From NCBI GenBank assembly GCA_900545025.1, contig UQXH01000003.1, positions 1 through 64,000 on the forward strand: a DNA stretch of 64,000 nt, given 5' to 3'. Position numbers and translations under genes: made by a program. Source of the stretch: an uncultured Phascolarctobacterium sp. (lineage in GTDB: Bacteria > Bacillota > Negativicutes > Acidaminococcales > Acidaminococcaceae). The stretch's first letter is position 1. Each line of letters begins with the position of its first letter. Below the pieces are notes generated by a model. The model saw only the letters and a program-made list of their open reading frames with translations, was not told the origin of the DNA and did not search any database. Below, piece after piece: positions 51,615 through 60,778 of this stretch.

Positions 51615-52016
51615 ATGAACAAAATCGTAAAATTTTTACAGGACAACCCTGTCCAATACCTTGCTACTGTAGGTCGCGACGGTAAAGCAAAATGCCGTCC
51701 TTTCATGTTCATCTGCGAGTATGCCGGCAAGCTGTGGTTTTGCACCAATAATCAAAAAGAAGTATACCGAGACCTGCAGGCAAACCCTTATACGGAAATC
51801 TCCGTCATAAGTCCTTCCTATGCCTGGCTTAGGCTTAACGGCAAGGCAGTATTCGCTGATAACAGAGAAGTAAAAGAAATATGTATGCAGAATCCTATTG
51901 TCAAAGGACAGTACCAAACTGCCGCTAATCCTATTTTTACAGTCTTCTACCTTGCAGAAGCTCATGCCACTATTGCCGATTTTTCCGGCAATCCTCCCTA
52001 CGAGGTGTCCTGTTAA
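51615..52016 (+). CDS. Pyridoxamine 5'-phosphate oxidase-like flavin-binding protein
   Basis: A 133-residue split-barrel protein of the PNPOx-like group. VQYLATVGRDGKAKCRPFMFICEYAGKLWFCTNNQKEVYRDLQANP in consecutive strands gives the FMN/F420-binding pattern. Probably a small FMN-dependent reductase or flavin store, not true PdxH. AGGAGG precedes ATG 51615. Divergent from hxlR. Confidence 0.88.
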   Translation: MNKIVKFLQDNPVQYLATVGRDGKAKCRPFMFICEYAGKLWFCTNNQKEVYRDLQANPYTEISVISPSYAWLRLNGKAVFADNREVKEICMQNPIVKGQYQTAANPIFTVFYLAEAHATIADFSGNPPYEVSC

Positions 52017-52113
52017 ATAAGTATACGCTGCCATTTTCGGCAAATTTTACCTAAAATAGCCTGCTGCTGCTCCAGATATGGTATAATTAAGAAAAAAGCA
52101 AAGGACTGAAAAT

Positions 52114-52464
52114 ATGCCCAGACCTCTGAAAAAACGCCATATCTGCCGCAGCAATCTGCCTGCCGCCAACAGTTTTATCCCCGACGGCGCAGACACCGCG
52201 GAAACAATCATCCTCAATATCGACGAATACGAAACCATCCGTCTTTTAGACGGCGAAGGCCTTACCCAGCAGGAATGCGCCCAACGTATGGGCATTGCCC
52301 GCACATCGGTACAGGCTATCTACGAAAGCGCCCGCCAAAAGCTGGCCGACCTGCTCATCCACGGCAAACGCCTGCATATCGAAGGCGGCAGCTGCATCAT
52401 CTGCGACGGTTTCCGCCATTTCTGCGGCAACAGCGACTGCCCCTGCCGCAATACAGAAGCATAA
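52114..52464 (+). CDS. DUF134 family HTH protein
   Basis: A 116-residue protein. It starts MPRPLKKRHI, the usual DUF134 opening, with a sigma-70 region 4-like HTH (DEYETIRLLDGEGLTQQECAQRMGIARTSVQAIYESARQKLAD) and a Cys-rich end (CIICDGFRHFCGNSDCPC). It could bind DNA and a metal or cluster; the target is unknown. AAGGA precedes the ATG, and TATAAT is at 52082-52087. Confidence 0.9.
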   Translation: MPRPLKKRHICRSNLPAANSFIPDGADTAETIILNIDEYETIRLLDGEGLTQQECAQRMGIARTSVQAIYESARQKLADLLIHGKRLHIEGGSCIICDGFRHFCGNSDCPCRNTEA

Positions 52465-52467
52465 GCA

Positions 52468-52501
52468 AAAATCCCCTGCTGAAATTTCAGCAGGGGATTT
52501 T
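52468..52501. terminator. Bidirectional terminator, DUF134 gene / pheT
   Basis: A 17-bp perfect palindromic stem AAAATCCCCTGCTGAAA with its complement, and T-runs on both sides. Confidence 0.88.
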
Positions 52502-52508
52502 TTATGCC

Positions 52509-54938
52509 TTAATCTCTCAGTTTTGCTTTATAAGCTTCGCCTACTTCGGCAATAACCTTCTTCATGCTTGCGTCTACTTCCGCATCGGTAAGGGTACGGT
52601 CAGCAGCCTGGTAGGTCAGGTTAAAGGCCATGGATTTACAGCCTTCTGCAACCTGCTTGCCGGTGTAGATATCAAATACACGTACATCCTGCAGCAGCTT
52701 GCCTGCATGCTGACGGATAACCTGTTCCAGTTCGGCGTTGGTAACCTCGGCAGGAACAACTACGGCAATATCGCGGCTCATGCTGGGATATTTAGGCAGA
52801 TGCTGATACTGAGGCACTGCGGTAGCAGATTCTACCAGCGGCTCAACTTCCAGCTCCAGCAGATATGCTTCCTGCGGCAGTCCGAAAGCTTCCTGCACCA
52901 GCGGATGCACTTCGCCAAACCAGCCGATAATCTTGCCGTCATGCTCGACAGCGCAGCTCTTGCCCGGATGCAGATAGGGCACTGCCTGATGCACTAACTG
53001 ATAATCGTTAAACTGCAGTTTAGCCAGCAAGCCCTCTGCCACACCTTTAATATCGTAGAAGTCTACATTATCACGGCAGGTGCACCAGCTCAAATCATTG
53101 CATTTACCGCTGATAACTGCGCACAGCATGGAGCGTTCTTCCGGGAATTCTTTAAGCGGCAGCTGTTTGGGCAGATAGATGCGGCCTACCTCAAAGACAG
53201 CAGCCTTGGACTGCTGACGCGCCAGATTGTACGCTGCTGCATTCAGCAGGCTGGCAGCCATGGTGGTACGCATTACCTTGAATTCGTCGGTAATGGGGTT
53301 CAAAAGCTCGATAGCCTGACGTCTGCTGTCGTCAGCAGGCAGCTGCAGCTTGTCAAAAGCGGACGGATTGATAAAGCTGTAGGTCATAACCTCGCTCATG
53401 CCTACACCGGCCATATAATCCTGGATGCTGTCTTTGACGTCTTCGATAACGAACTGACGGCCCTGACTTACGCCCAGCACCGGCAGATGGGACTGGATAT
53501 GGTCAAGTCCGTGAATACGGGCAATTTCTTCGCTGATATCAGCATCGCAGGTAACATCGCCGCGCCAGCTGGGTACGGTAACAAGCAGGTTTTCGCCCTC
53601 CTCAGCTACTGCAAACTGCAGGCTGGTCAGGGTAGCAATCATTTCTTCCCTGCTGATGGTAATGCCGATGCGTCCGTTAATAGCTTCGGGAGCAACGTTG
53701 ATAACAGTCGGCTGCACCGGTTCAGGATAAGCCTCCACAATACCGGCTACGGTTTCACACGCGCCCATTGCTTCCAGCAAATTAGCGGCACGGTTCAGCG
53801 CATTATGAGTAAGAACGGTATCTACACCGCGTTCAAAACGTCCGGAAGCTTCACTGCGCAGTCCCAGCGCGCGGGAAGTACGGCGGATGCTGGGGCCGTT
53901 AAAGGTAGCCGCTTCCAGCATAACATTGACGGTAGCGTCGGTAACCTCGGTTTCCAGGCCGCCCATAACGCCGCCCAGGCCTACAGCATGTCTGGTATCG
54001 GCAATGGTAATCATGGATTCGTCCAGAATTCGCTCCTGGTCATCCAGAGTAACCAGCTTTTCGTCGTTAGCAGCGCGACGTACAATCAAAGTATGGTCGG
54101 CAACCTTGTCATAATCATAAGCATGCATGGGCTGACCCAGCTCCAGCATTACATAGTTGGTAACATCGACAACATTGCTGATAGGACGCACGCCGCAGGC
54201 ACGCAGACGTTTCTGCATCCAGTCGGGAGAAGGCCCGATTTTGATATTTTTCAGCACACGTACAGCAAAGCGTTTGCACAAATCAGGTGCTTCAATTTTA
54301 ATGGCAGCCATTTCGGCAGCATTGCCGCCGGCAGCTTCTTTAACTTCCAGTGCAGGCATTTTCAGCTTGCAGCCGGTAACGGCAGCAATCTCACGTGCTA
54401 AACCAATGATGCTGAAGCAGTCAGCACGGTTGGCAGTCAAATCAATATCGATAACAGTGTCATTCAGACCCAGTACTTCTTTAATGTCCACACCGATAGG
54501 TGTATCCGGCGGCAGGATGAAGATGCCGTTTCTCTGTTCCGGCAGCAGAAGCTTGCTGTCGATGCCCAGTTCTTCCGCGCTGCACAGCATGCCGAAGGAA
54601 TCAAGGCCGCGCATTTTAGCTTTTTTCAGCTTCATGCCGTTAGGCAGACGGCTGCCGACAACGGCAACAGGCACCATATCGTCCTGATGCACATTCTGCG
54701 CACCGGTTAAAATTTGCACAATACCCTGACCATAATCCATCTGGCAGATCCACAGATGGTCGGAGTTAGGATGACGCTCTATATGGGTAACCTTGCCGGT
54801 CACTACGCCTTCCAGTCCTTCCCCAAGATAGGTCACGGTTTCTACTTCCAGGCCGACACGGGTAATCTTGTCTACCAGTTCGTCGACAGGAATATTTATA
54901 TCAACATATTGTTTAAGCCATTCCAAAGACGCTAACAT
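52509..54938 (-). CDS. pheT: Phenylalanine--tRNA ligase beta subunit
   Basis: An 809-residue beta chain of the (alpha-beta)2 enzyme. It has the tRNA-binding OB domain (about 38-150, VTGKVTHIERHPNSDHLWICQ), the B3/B4 editing domain (about 205-400), the B5 domain, the pseudo-synthetase core, and the C-terminal anticodon-binding (FDX-ACB) domain, ending DAEVDASMKKVI. ATG 54938 lies 11 bp after pheS, and both are under the Phe T-box. Confidence 0.98.
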   Translation of the reverse strand: MLASLEWLKQYVDINIPVDELVDKITRVGLEVETVTYLGEGLEGVVTGKVTHIERHPNSDHLWICQMDYGQGIVQILTGAQNVHQDDMVPVAVVGSRLPNGMKLKKAKMRGLDSFGMLCSAEELGIDSKLLLPEQRNGIFILPPDTPIGVDIKEVLGLNDTVIDIDLTANRADCFSIIGLAREIAAVTGCKLKMPALEVKEAAGGNAAEMAAIKIEAPDLCKRFAVRVLKNIKIGPSPDWMQKRLRACGVRPISNVVDVTNYVMLELGQPMHAYDYDKVADHTLIVRRAANDEKLVTLDDQERILDESMITIADTRHAVGLGGVMGGLETEVTDATVNVMLEAATFNGPSIRRTSRALGLRSEASGRFERGVDTVLTHNALNRAANLLEAMGACETVAGIVEAYPEPVQPTVINVAPEAINGRIGITISREEMIATLTSLQFAVAEEGENLLVTVPSWRGDVTCDADISEEIARIHGLDHIQSHLPVLGVSQGRQFVIEDVKDSIQDYMAGVGMSEVMTYSFINPSAFDKLQLPADDSRRQAIELLNPITDEFKVMRTTMAASLLNAAAYNLARQQSKAAVFEVGRIYLPKQLPLKEFPEERSMLCAVISGKCNDLSWCTCRDNVDFYDIKGVAEGLLAKLQFNDYQLVHQAVPYLHPGKSCAVEHDGKIIGWFGEVHPLVQEAFGLPQEAYLLELEVEPLVESATAVPQYQHLPKYPSMSRDIAVVVPAEVTNAELEQVIRQHAGKLLQDVRVFDIYTGKQVAEGCKSMAFNLTYQAADRTLTDAEVDASMKKVIAEVGEAYKAKLRD

Positions 54939-54949
54939 AATAATCCCCC

Positions 54950-55975
54950 TTATTTAAACTGACGGATGAAACGCAGATCGTTTTCAAAGAACAGGCGCAG
55001 GTCATCAATACCGTATTTTAACATCGCAATACGCTCTACGCCCATACCGAAAGCAAAGCCGCTCATCTTATCCGGGTCGTAGCCGCTCATACGCAGTACA
55101 TTGGGATGTACCATGCCGCTGCCGAGGATTTCCAGCCAGCCGGAATTTTTGCAGACACGACAGCCGTGACCGCCGCAGATTACGCAGGAGATATCAACTT
55201 CTGCAGAAGGTTCGGTAAACGGGAAATAGCTGGGACGCAGACGTACTTTAACGCTGCTGCCGAACATTTCTTTCAGGAACAGCTCCAGAGTGCCTTTCAA
55301 ATCTGCCAGACTGATGTTTTTATCAACTACAAGACCTTCTACCTGATGGAACATCGGAGAATGGGTAGCATCATAATCGCAGCGATATACGGTGCCCGGA
55401 ACAATAACGCGTACCGGAGTATCAGGCTCCTGCGCCTGCATGGTACGCGCCTGTACCGGAGAAGTATGGGTACGCAGCAGGTATTCATCAGTGATATAGA
55501 AGGTATCCTGCATATCGCGTGCTGGATGGTCCTTCGGCAGATTCAAAGCTTCAAAGTTGAAATAATCTTTTTCGATTTCCGGGCCTTCCATAACGTCAAA
55601 GCCCATACGCATGAAGATTTTCTTAATTTCACGCATAGTAAGAGTAATAGGATGCAGATGACCTTCGCGCGGCTGGCGGCCGGGCAGGGTAATATCTACC
55701 TTTTCGTTAGCCAGCTTGTCTGCCAGCGCTTTTTGTTCCAGCACTACTGTTTTTTCGTTGATAGCGCTTTCCAGCGTGCTCTTGATTTCATTGACAATCT
55801 GACCGATTTTAGGACGTTCTTCTGCCGGCAGCTTGCCCATGCCGCGCAGAATCTCCGTCATTGGACCTTTTTTGCCAAGATATTTGACGCGCAAGTCTTT
55901 TAACGCATCCAGAGAACTAACCTCTGCCAATTCTGCCAGAGCCTGTTCTTTCAAAGACAATAATTCTTCTCTCAT
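54950..55975 (-). CDS. pheS: Phenylalanine--tRNA ligase alpha subunit
   Basis: A 341-residue class II catalytic subunit. N-terminal coiled coil (1-85), then motif 2 (VYRCDYDATHSPMFHQVEGLVV region), motif 3 GFAFGMGVERIAMLKYGIDDLR near the end, and the FT-rich Phe pocket SYFPFTEPSAEVD. I chose ATG 55975 with AGGAGGG upstream; the frame goes back to 56008. A T-box leader controls it. Confidence 0.98.
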   Translation of the reverse strand: MREELLSLKEQALAELAEVSSLDALKDLRVKYLGKKGPMTEILRGMGKLPAEERPKIGQIVNEIKSTLESAINEKTVVLEQKALADKLANEKVDITLPGRQPREGHLHPITLTMREIKKIFMRMGFDVMEGPEIEKDYFNFEALNLPKDHPARDMQDTFYITDEYLLRTHTSPVQARTMQAQEPDTPVRVIVPGTVYRCDYDATHSPMFHQVEGLVVDKNISLADLKGTLELFLKEMFGSSVKVRLRPSYFPFTEPSAEVDISCVICGGHGCRVCKNSGWLEILGSGMVHPNVLRMSGYDPDKMSGFAFGMGVERIAMLKYGIDDLRLFFENDLRFIRQFK

Positions 55976-56010
55976 GGTTACCCTCCTGTAAAATCTGCAT
56001 TCAAGCAATA

Positions 56011-56259
56011 AAAAATCGCCCCCGTAAACCTACAGGGGCGAATAAATTCGCGGTACCACCCTTATTTATATACTTCATTCCTGCCTTAACGCGGCCTACG
56101 CCGCACCTACCCAGCCTTACGGTCTTCAGCGCGGACACTCGCAGGCGAACTTCCCTCAGCTTTCCTGTACGAAGCTTGCAGCCTGCGGCTTCGCTCTCTG
56201 GGACATTACGGCTGACGTACTCTCCTGTTCATCGTGTAATCAGGGGCATATTCAATTTA
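56011..56259 (-). promoter_or_regulatory. T-box riboswitch leader of pheST (tRNA-Phe)
   Basis: On the minus strand the T-box core GGGTGGTACCGCG lies at 56061-56049, followed by the terminator stem (TCGCCCC/ CAGGGGCGA arms, 56041-56016) and a T6 run at 56015-56010. Stem I has GGAGAGTACG near the 5' end; GTTC at 56160-56157 could offer the Phe codon UUC as specifier. Uncharged tRNA-Phe would favour the antiterminator and let pheST be read. Leader length about 250 nt. Confidence 0.93.
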
Positions 56260-56265
56260 AATTTT

Positions 56266-56294
56266 ATTATAGCATAAAATAGCGTAAAGCTCAA
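56266..56294 (-). promoter_or_regulatory. pheST T-box promoter
   Basis: Minus strand TTGAGC, 17-bp spacer, TATAAT; start near 56259. Confidence 0.75.
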
Positions 56295-56298
56295 ATAT

Positions 56299-57093
56299 TT
56301 ATTCAACAGCAAAATAATTTCTGCGCATGGCCTCAAACATGATGATGCCGGCCGCCATAGCTACATTCAGCGATTCAGCTTTCCCGCGCATGGGAATAAA
56401 TACTCTTTTATCCGCCTGCTGCAAAAGCGTTGTGCTGACGCCGCCTGCCTCATTGCCCATAACAAAAGCAAGGCGTCCTTTTAAATCTGCCTGGTAGAGA
56501 TTATCTGCGCCATCCAGCGCCGTTACCAAAATCTGATAGCCTGCTTTTTTAGCGTTATCAATAAATTCCGGCTCAGCTACGCCGCTGAGGACAGGCACAT
56601 GAAACAGCGAGCCCATAGAAGCGCGCACTGTCTTAGGCGCGTAGATATCGGCAGTCCCCTTCAGGAGCACAATGCCGCCTACGCCTGCCGCATCGGCAGT
56701 GCGCAGCATAGTACCGATATTACCTGGATCGCCCACCCTGTCCAGTACCAGCAGCATCCTGCCGGAGGCCAGCAGCTGCTCCAGCGTCTGTTCCTGCATC
56801 CGGCAGACGGCGATAATGCCCTGCGGCGTTTCCGTATCGGCAATTTTCTTCATTACCGCCTCGCTTACGCATACAAGTTTTACCTGCATGGCGGCAGCCT
56901 GTTCCAGCAGCCTCAGCGTACGTTCATCCTCCGTAGCAGTGTAAAAAAGCTGCTGCGCCGCTTTAAAGGCCAATGCTTCCTCTGCTGTACGCAAGCCCTC
57001 TGCCAGAAATTCTCCCCGCTGCTGGCGATATTTTTTCTGTTTTAACTCCGCAGCCGCCTTGACCAGCGGATTCTGCAAACCTGTAAGCTCCAT
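56299..57093 (-). CDS. TrmH/SpoU family RNA 2'-O-methyltransferase
   Basis: A 264-residue SPOUT methyltransferase with an N-terminal substrate-binding part (1-95). The knot carries motif 1 LDRVGDPGNIGTMLRTADAAG, motif 2 FVMGNEAGGVS, and motif 3 FIPMRGKAESLNVAMAAGIIMFE. The target is probably 23S rRNA; such a gene beside pheST is common in Firmicutes (ysgA). The stop side abuts the T-box promoter; the start shares one base with the stop of ktrA upstream. Confidence 0.93.
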   Translation of the reverse strand: MELTGLQNPLVKAAAELKQKKYRQQRGEFLAEGLRTAEEALAFKAAQQLFYTATEDERTLRLLEQAAAMQVKLVCVSEAVMKKIADTETPQGIIAVCRMQEQTLEQLLASGRMLLVLDRVGDPGNIGTMLRTADAAGVGGIVLLKGTADIYAPKTVRASMGSLFHVPVLSGVAEPEFIDNAKKAGYQILVTALDGADNLYQADLKGRLAFVMGNEAGGVSTTLLQQADKRVFIPMRGKAESLNVAMAAGIIMFEAMRRNYFAVE

Positions 57094-57755
57094 CAGAAAT
57101 TAACTCCCATCATCTTTACGCCTTCATGAGTGCCGATGATGATAATCTCATCATCAGGCTGGAACACCTCATGGGCACATGGATTTACTATCGTACTGCC
57201 GCCGCGCTTAATGGCTACTACATTGACATTATAGCGTCTGCGCAGATCGGCTTCGATTAAATTCTTGCCTATCAAATCTTCCGGCAGCTGCAGGCTCATG
57301 ACGCTGATTTCGTTGGACAGCTCGATATAATCCACGATACTGGAGGACACCAGATTATGCGCCACACGCTTGCCCATATCCTTTTCCGCATAGACAATCT
57401 TATCGGCGCCAATCTTATTGAGCATAGTGCCGTGCAGGTCGTTGAGCGCCTTGGCTACGACCATGGGCACGCCCATCTCCTTGAGCAGCAGCGTACACAT
57501 CATATTGCTTTCCAGTACACCGATGGACACTACTGCCACATCGATGTCGTCGATAGGAAGTGATTTCAGCGATTTTTCATCGGAAGCATCGGCGCAAACT
57601 ACGTATGAAAGGTCGCTGCTGCAGTCCTGCACCACGTTTTCGTCGATGTCTACGCCTAATACGTCATAGCCCATATTATGCAGCGTCAGAGCCACGCTCT
57701 TGCCGAACAGCCCCAAACCTGCCACTAAAAACTGTTTTCTTTTACTGTCTTTCAT
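57093..57755 (-). CDS. ktrA: Potassium uptake regulatory subunit KtrA (RCK)
   Basis: A 220-residue cytoplasmic RCK protein. The Rossmann loop is FLVAGLGLFGKSVALTL with VDIDEN at the end of strand 2, so it binds ATP/ADP or NAD. The C-terminal RCK_C (TrkA-C) domain is about 135-220. As an octameric ring it gates the KtrB channel. It is downstream of ktrB by 13 bp. Confidence 0.93.
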   Translation of the reverse strand: MKDSKRKQFLVAGLGLFGKSVALTLHNMGYDVLGVDIDENVVQDCSSDLSYVVCADASDEKSLKSLPIDDIDVAVVSIGVLESNMMCTLLLKEMGVPMVVAKALNDLHGTMLNKIGADKIVYAEKDMGKRVAHNLVSSSIVDYIELSNEISVMSLQLPEDLIGKNLIEADLRRRYNVNVVAIKRGGSTIVNPCAHEVFQPDDEIIIIGTHEGVKMMGVNF

Positions 57756-57768
57756 AATCTTACTCCAC

Positions 57769-59112
57769 TCAGCCTACAATAATATTTTCTGTCGGATAAC
57801 GTACCCGGTCAATTTCTTTCGTAAAGAAGGACATACCGAAGGTGAGAATGCCGATTCTGCCGATATACATGGTAGCAATCAAAACCAGCTTACACCAGTC
57901 GTTCCACTCGGTCGTAATACCGATGCCAAGGCCGACCGTACCAAAAGCAGAAAACAGCTCGAACAGCACCTTGGCAAAAGAATGTCCGCCGGTATCAAGC
58001 GCCAGCAGCAGGAAGAACGCCAGCGCCAGCCAGAGTATGGACAAAATGAAGATGCTGTAGCTTTTAAAAATCAAGGCATTATCTATCCGCCGCTTAAACA
58101 GCACGGTTTCTTTCTTATCACGCAGCAGCGACAAGGTAGAAGCCAGCAGGATGCCGAAAGTCGTCGTCTTGATACCGCCGCCGGTAGATGTCGGCGATGC
58201 GCCTACGAACATCAGGAACATCATAAAGAACAGCGTAGCATTGCCCAACATGGCAATATCTACCGTATTAAATCCGGCAGTACGCGCGCTTACCGACTGA
58301 AACATGGCTGCCAGCAGCTGTTCGCCGGTATTTAAACCAGCCAGCGTACCCGGGTTGTCCAGTTCCAGCAGCCAGATAATCAAGCCGCCGCCAAAAATAA
58401 GCAGCGTATTGATTAACAGTACCAGCTTGGTATGCAGAGAAAAAAGCCGCCACTGGCGTTTCTGCACTACCTCGCCGATAACCGTAAAGCCGATACCACC
58501 CAGGATAATCAGCAGCATAAAGCAAATATTGAGCAAAACGTCCGCCCTGTAATCAACCAGGCTCTTAAAATTACCGAACAAATCAAACCCGGCGTTGCAG
58601 AAAGCGGAAATGGAATGCCAGTAGCCCCAGTACAGCGCCTCGGCTCCCATCTGCCCGTAAAAATAAGCTGCCAGGATGCTGCCGAAAACGAACTCTATCA
58701 CCAAAGTATACTTAACGATAGCCAGCGTCATCTTGATAACGCCGGACGGTCCCTCCTGATTCAGCGATTCCTGGATCAGCAGCCGGTGGCGGATGCTGAT
58801 GCGTTTGCCCAGACCAACACTGAACAGCGTCGTCATGGTCATGATGCCAAGACCGCCTATCTGGATGAGCAGTATCAGCACCGTAGAGCCGAAGCGGGTA
58901 AAATACCTGCCCGTATCCACTACCGCCAGTCCTGTTACACAGGTAGCAGAAGTCGCCGTAAACAGCGCGTCGATAAACGGCATCCATTCACCGGCATTAT
59001 TGGAAACAGGCAGCATTAAAAGCAGCGTACCTATAAAGATAAGCGCCGCAAAAGTTATGGCCACAGCCATGCTCCTGTTCATATTTAAAAATAAACGCAG
59101 TAATTTATTCAT
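57769..59112 (-). CDS. ktrB: Potassium uptake membrane subunit KtrB/TrkH
   Basis: A 447-residue SKT-family potassium channel-like transporter with four M1-P-M2 repeats. Each pore has a short selectivity segment around one Gly, for example TATSATCVTGLAVVDTG and SISAFCNAGFDLFGNF; SARTAGFNTVDIAML and FSAFGTVGLGIG are the third and fourth. Length fits KtrB rather than the longer TrkH. Sodium dependence is expected. It is transcribed ahead of ktrA. Confidence 0.95.
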   Translation of the reverse strand: MNKLLRLFLNMNRSMAVAITFAALIFIGTLLLMLPVSNNAGEWMPFIDALFTATSATCVTGLAVVDTGRYFTRFGSTVLILLIQIGGLGIMTMTTLFSVGLGKRISIRHRLLIQESLNQEGPSGVIKMTLAIVKYTLVIEFVFGSILAAYFYGQMGAEALYWGYWHSISAFCNAGFDLFGNFKSLVDYRADVLLNICFMLLIILGGIGFTVIGEVVQKRQWRLFSLHTKLVLLINTLLIFGGGLIIWLLELDNPGTLAGLNTGEQLLAAMFQSVSARTAGFNTVDIAMLGNATLFFMMFLMFVGASPTSTGGGIKTTTFGILLASTLSLLRDKKETVLFKRRIDNALIFKSYSIFILSILWLALAFFLLLALDTGGHSFAKVLFELFSAFGTVGLGIGITTEWNDWCKLVLIATMYIGRIGILTFGMSFFTKEIDRVRYPTENIIVG

Positions 59113-59182
59113 CGCCCTTTTTCTCCTGTTTCGTATTATACTAAAGGTTATTTACAGCGTCAATTTAACAATACTTGCCAAA

Positions 59183-60109
59183 TTAGATATGCAGGACAGT
59201 AAAAAACAGGACGAAGATAACCACGCTGCACATAATAGTCAGCGAATTGACTACGCCAGCCAGCGCAGCATTGCCGCCCATCTTCTCGATAAAGATAGGC
59301 CCGATAGCCGTCGACGGAGCCATGAGAGCCGCAGCAGCAACCACATTTACCTCATGGACAAAAGGCTGGAAATACAGCAGCAGGAAAGCAGCAGTCAAGC
59401 CTGCCATATATCTGCCGCAGACAATCTCTCTGATGTAAGCAATATTGCGCTTGTTTAAATTAAGCTCAAACATCATACCAATCATTAGCATACTCAGGAA
59501 AGTATTGGCGCTGCCTAAGATAGCGGCAAAATCATACACCTGCGCCGGCAGCGAAATCTTCAGCAAGATTAGCGTCACCAGCGTAATATAGACGAGGAAA
59601 GGCGCCGAATGCAAAAGCTTATCGACAATCCCCCGCATGCTGACCGGCTCCCGCCGCCCGTCCGCCGTGCCCACTACTGATGCCGTAAAAGCATAGGTAA
59701 GGCCCGTACACATAATGGAATTGCCCAAATCGAACATACACAGGGCGATGACACCGAAAGGCCCCAGGAAGCTCTGCACGAAAGGCAGCGTAAAGTTGCC
59801 TATATTATAGCCGCTCATCCCGAAGACGTAGAAAATCTTGGCGGCAGGCGTCTCCCGCCGCGTCACGAGCAGGGCGGCGCCTACCATCAGCGCGTTGGCA
59901 ACAATACCTAAACCTGCCAATACGAACAGTGAATAATCCATCTTAAAATGAGCAAAGCTGCTGATAATAGCTCCCGGTAAGGTAATATTCATTACAATCT
60001 TACTAATCAGACGGTAATCAGCGGGAGCAAAAAAGCCAGTCTTTTTTAATCTGTAGCCTATCAGGATGATGAAGACGAAAGCCAACGCCTTCGTAATAAC
60101 AGCCAGCAT
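59183..60109 (-). CDS. AEC family transporter
   Basis: A 308-residue inner-membrane carrier with about ten helices in two five-helix halves, as in auxin efflux carrier-type proteins. Typical stretches are NITLPGAIISSF, YNIGNFTLPFVQSFLGPFGVIALCMFDLGNSIMCTG, and ALMAPSTAIGPIFIEKMGGN. In bacteria these often move malate or similar organic acids. AGGGGGAC precedes ATG 60109. Single gene. Substrate unknown. Confidence 0.9.
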   Translation of the reverse strand: MLAVITKALAFVFIILIGYRLKKTGFFAPADYRLISKIVMNITLPGAIISSFAHFKMDYSLFVLAGLGIVANALMVGAALLVTRRETPAAKIFYVFGMSGYNIGNFTLPFVQSFLGPFGVIALCMFDLGNSIMCTGLTYAFTASVVGTADGRREPVSMRGIVDKLLHSAPFLVYITLVTLILLKISLPAQVYDFAAILGSANTFLSMLMIGMMFELNLNKRNIAYIREIVCGRYMAGLTAAFLLLYFQPFVHEVNVVAAAALMAPSTAIGPIFIEKMGGNAALAGVVNSLTIMCSVVIFVLFFTVLHI

Positions 60110-60147
60110 TTAAAGTCCCCCTCAAAAATAAATGCAGAAAAAAATAT

Positions 60148-60173
60148 AAGCCTGCCCCTTACGAGGCAGACTT
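60148..60173 (-). terminator. Terminator of infC-rpmI-rplT
   Basis: A 9-bp stem with one wobble, AAGCCTGCC with GGCAGACTT, then ATATTTTTTT on the minus strand. Confidence 0.82.
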
Positions 60174-60185
60174 AGAAATTCAATC

Positions 60186-60539
60186 TTACAGAGCGGCTTT
60201 AGCAGCTTCAACCAGTTTAGTGAATGCAGCTGCATCATAGATAGCCAGGTCAGCCAGAACTTTACGGTCCATAGCGATACCAGCCTTAGTCAGACCGTAG
60301 ATGAAACGGCTGTAGCTCATACCGTTAGCACGGGTTGCAGCGTTGATACGTGCAATCCAGAGACGACGGAATTCGCGTTTTTTAGCACGACGGTCACGAC
60401 GAGCATAGTACAATGCTTTCATAACGGTCTCATTAGCTTTTTTGAATTGTTTGCTCTTAGCTCCGCGATAGCCTTTAGCCAGTTTCAGAATGTGTTTATG
60501 ACGACGATGAGCGGTTACGCCAACTTTAACTCTTGCCAT
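60186..60539 (-). CDS. rplT: 50S ribosomal protein L20
   Basis: A 117-residue basic protein that nucleates 50S assembly on domain II of 23S rRNA. ARVKVGVTAHRRHKHILKLAKGYRG and LWIARINAATRANGMSYSRFIYGL are diagnostic. AAGGAGG precedes the ATG. It is last of infC-rpmI-rplT and can repress the operon by binding the leader. Confidence 0.99.
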   Translation of the reverse strand: MARVKVGVTAHRRHKHILKLAKGYRGAKSKQFKKANETVMKALYYARRDRRAKKREFRRLWIARINAATRANGMSYSRFIYGLTKAGIAMDRKVLADLAIYDAAAFTKLVEAAKAAL

Positions 60540-60566
60540 TGTTGATTTCCTCCTTTAATCTCTTGC

Positions 60567-60764
60567 TTATGCGTACGGCAGCATTTTTGCTACGCGTTCA
60601 TGATCGGTCTTATGAACCAGAGCAGCTTTGCGCAGGTTTCTCTTACGTGCAGGAGATTTATGTTCGAGAATATGGCTTCTGAAAGCTTTAGCACGTTTAA
60701 ATTCACCGGAAGCAGTTTTTTTGAAGCGTTTAGCCGCACTTCTGCGGGTTTTCATTTTAGGCAT
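60567..60764 (-). CDS. rpmI: 50S ribosomal protein L35
   Basis: A 65-residue basic protein. PKMKTRRSAAKRFKKTASGEFKR at the start (split here as one stretch of the family pattern) and LRKAALVHKTDHERVAKMLPY at the end are typical. AGGAGGA precedes the ATG. It lies between infC (14 bp) and rplT (27 bp). Confidence 0.99.
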   Translation of the reverse strand: MPKMKTRRSAAKRFKKTASGEFKRAKAFRSHILEHKSPARKRNLRKAALVHKTDHERVAKMLPYA

Positions 60765-60778
60765 TGTAAAATCCTCCT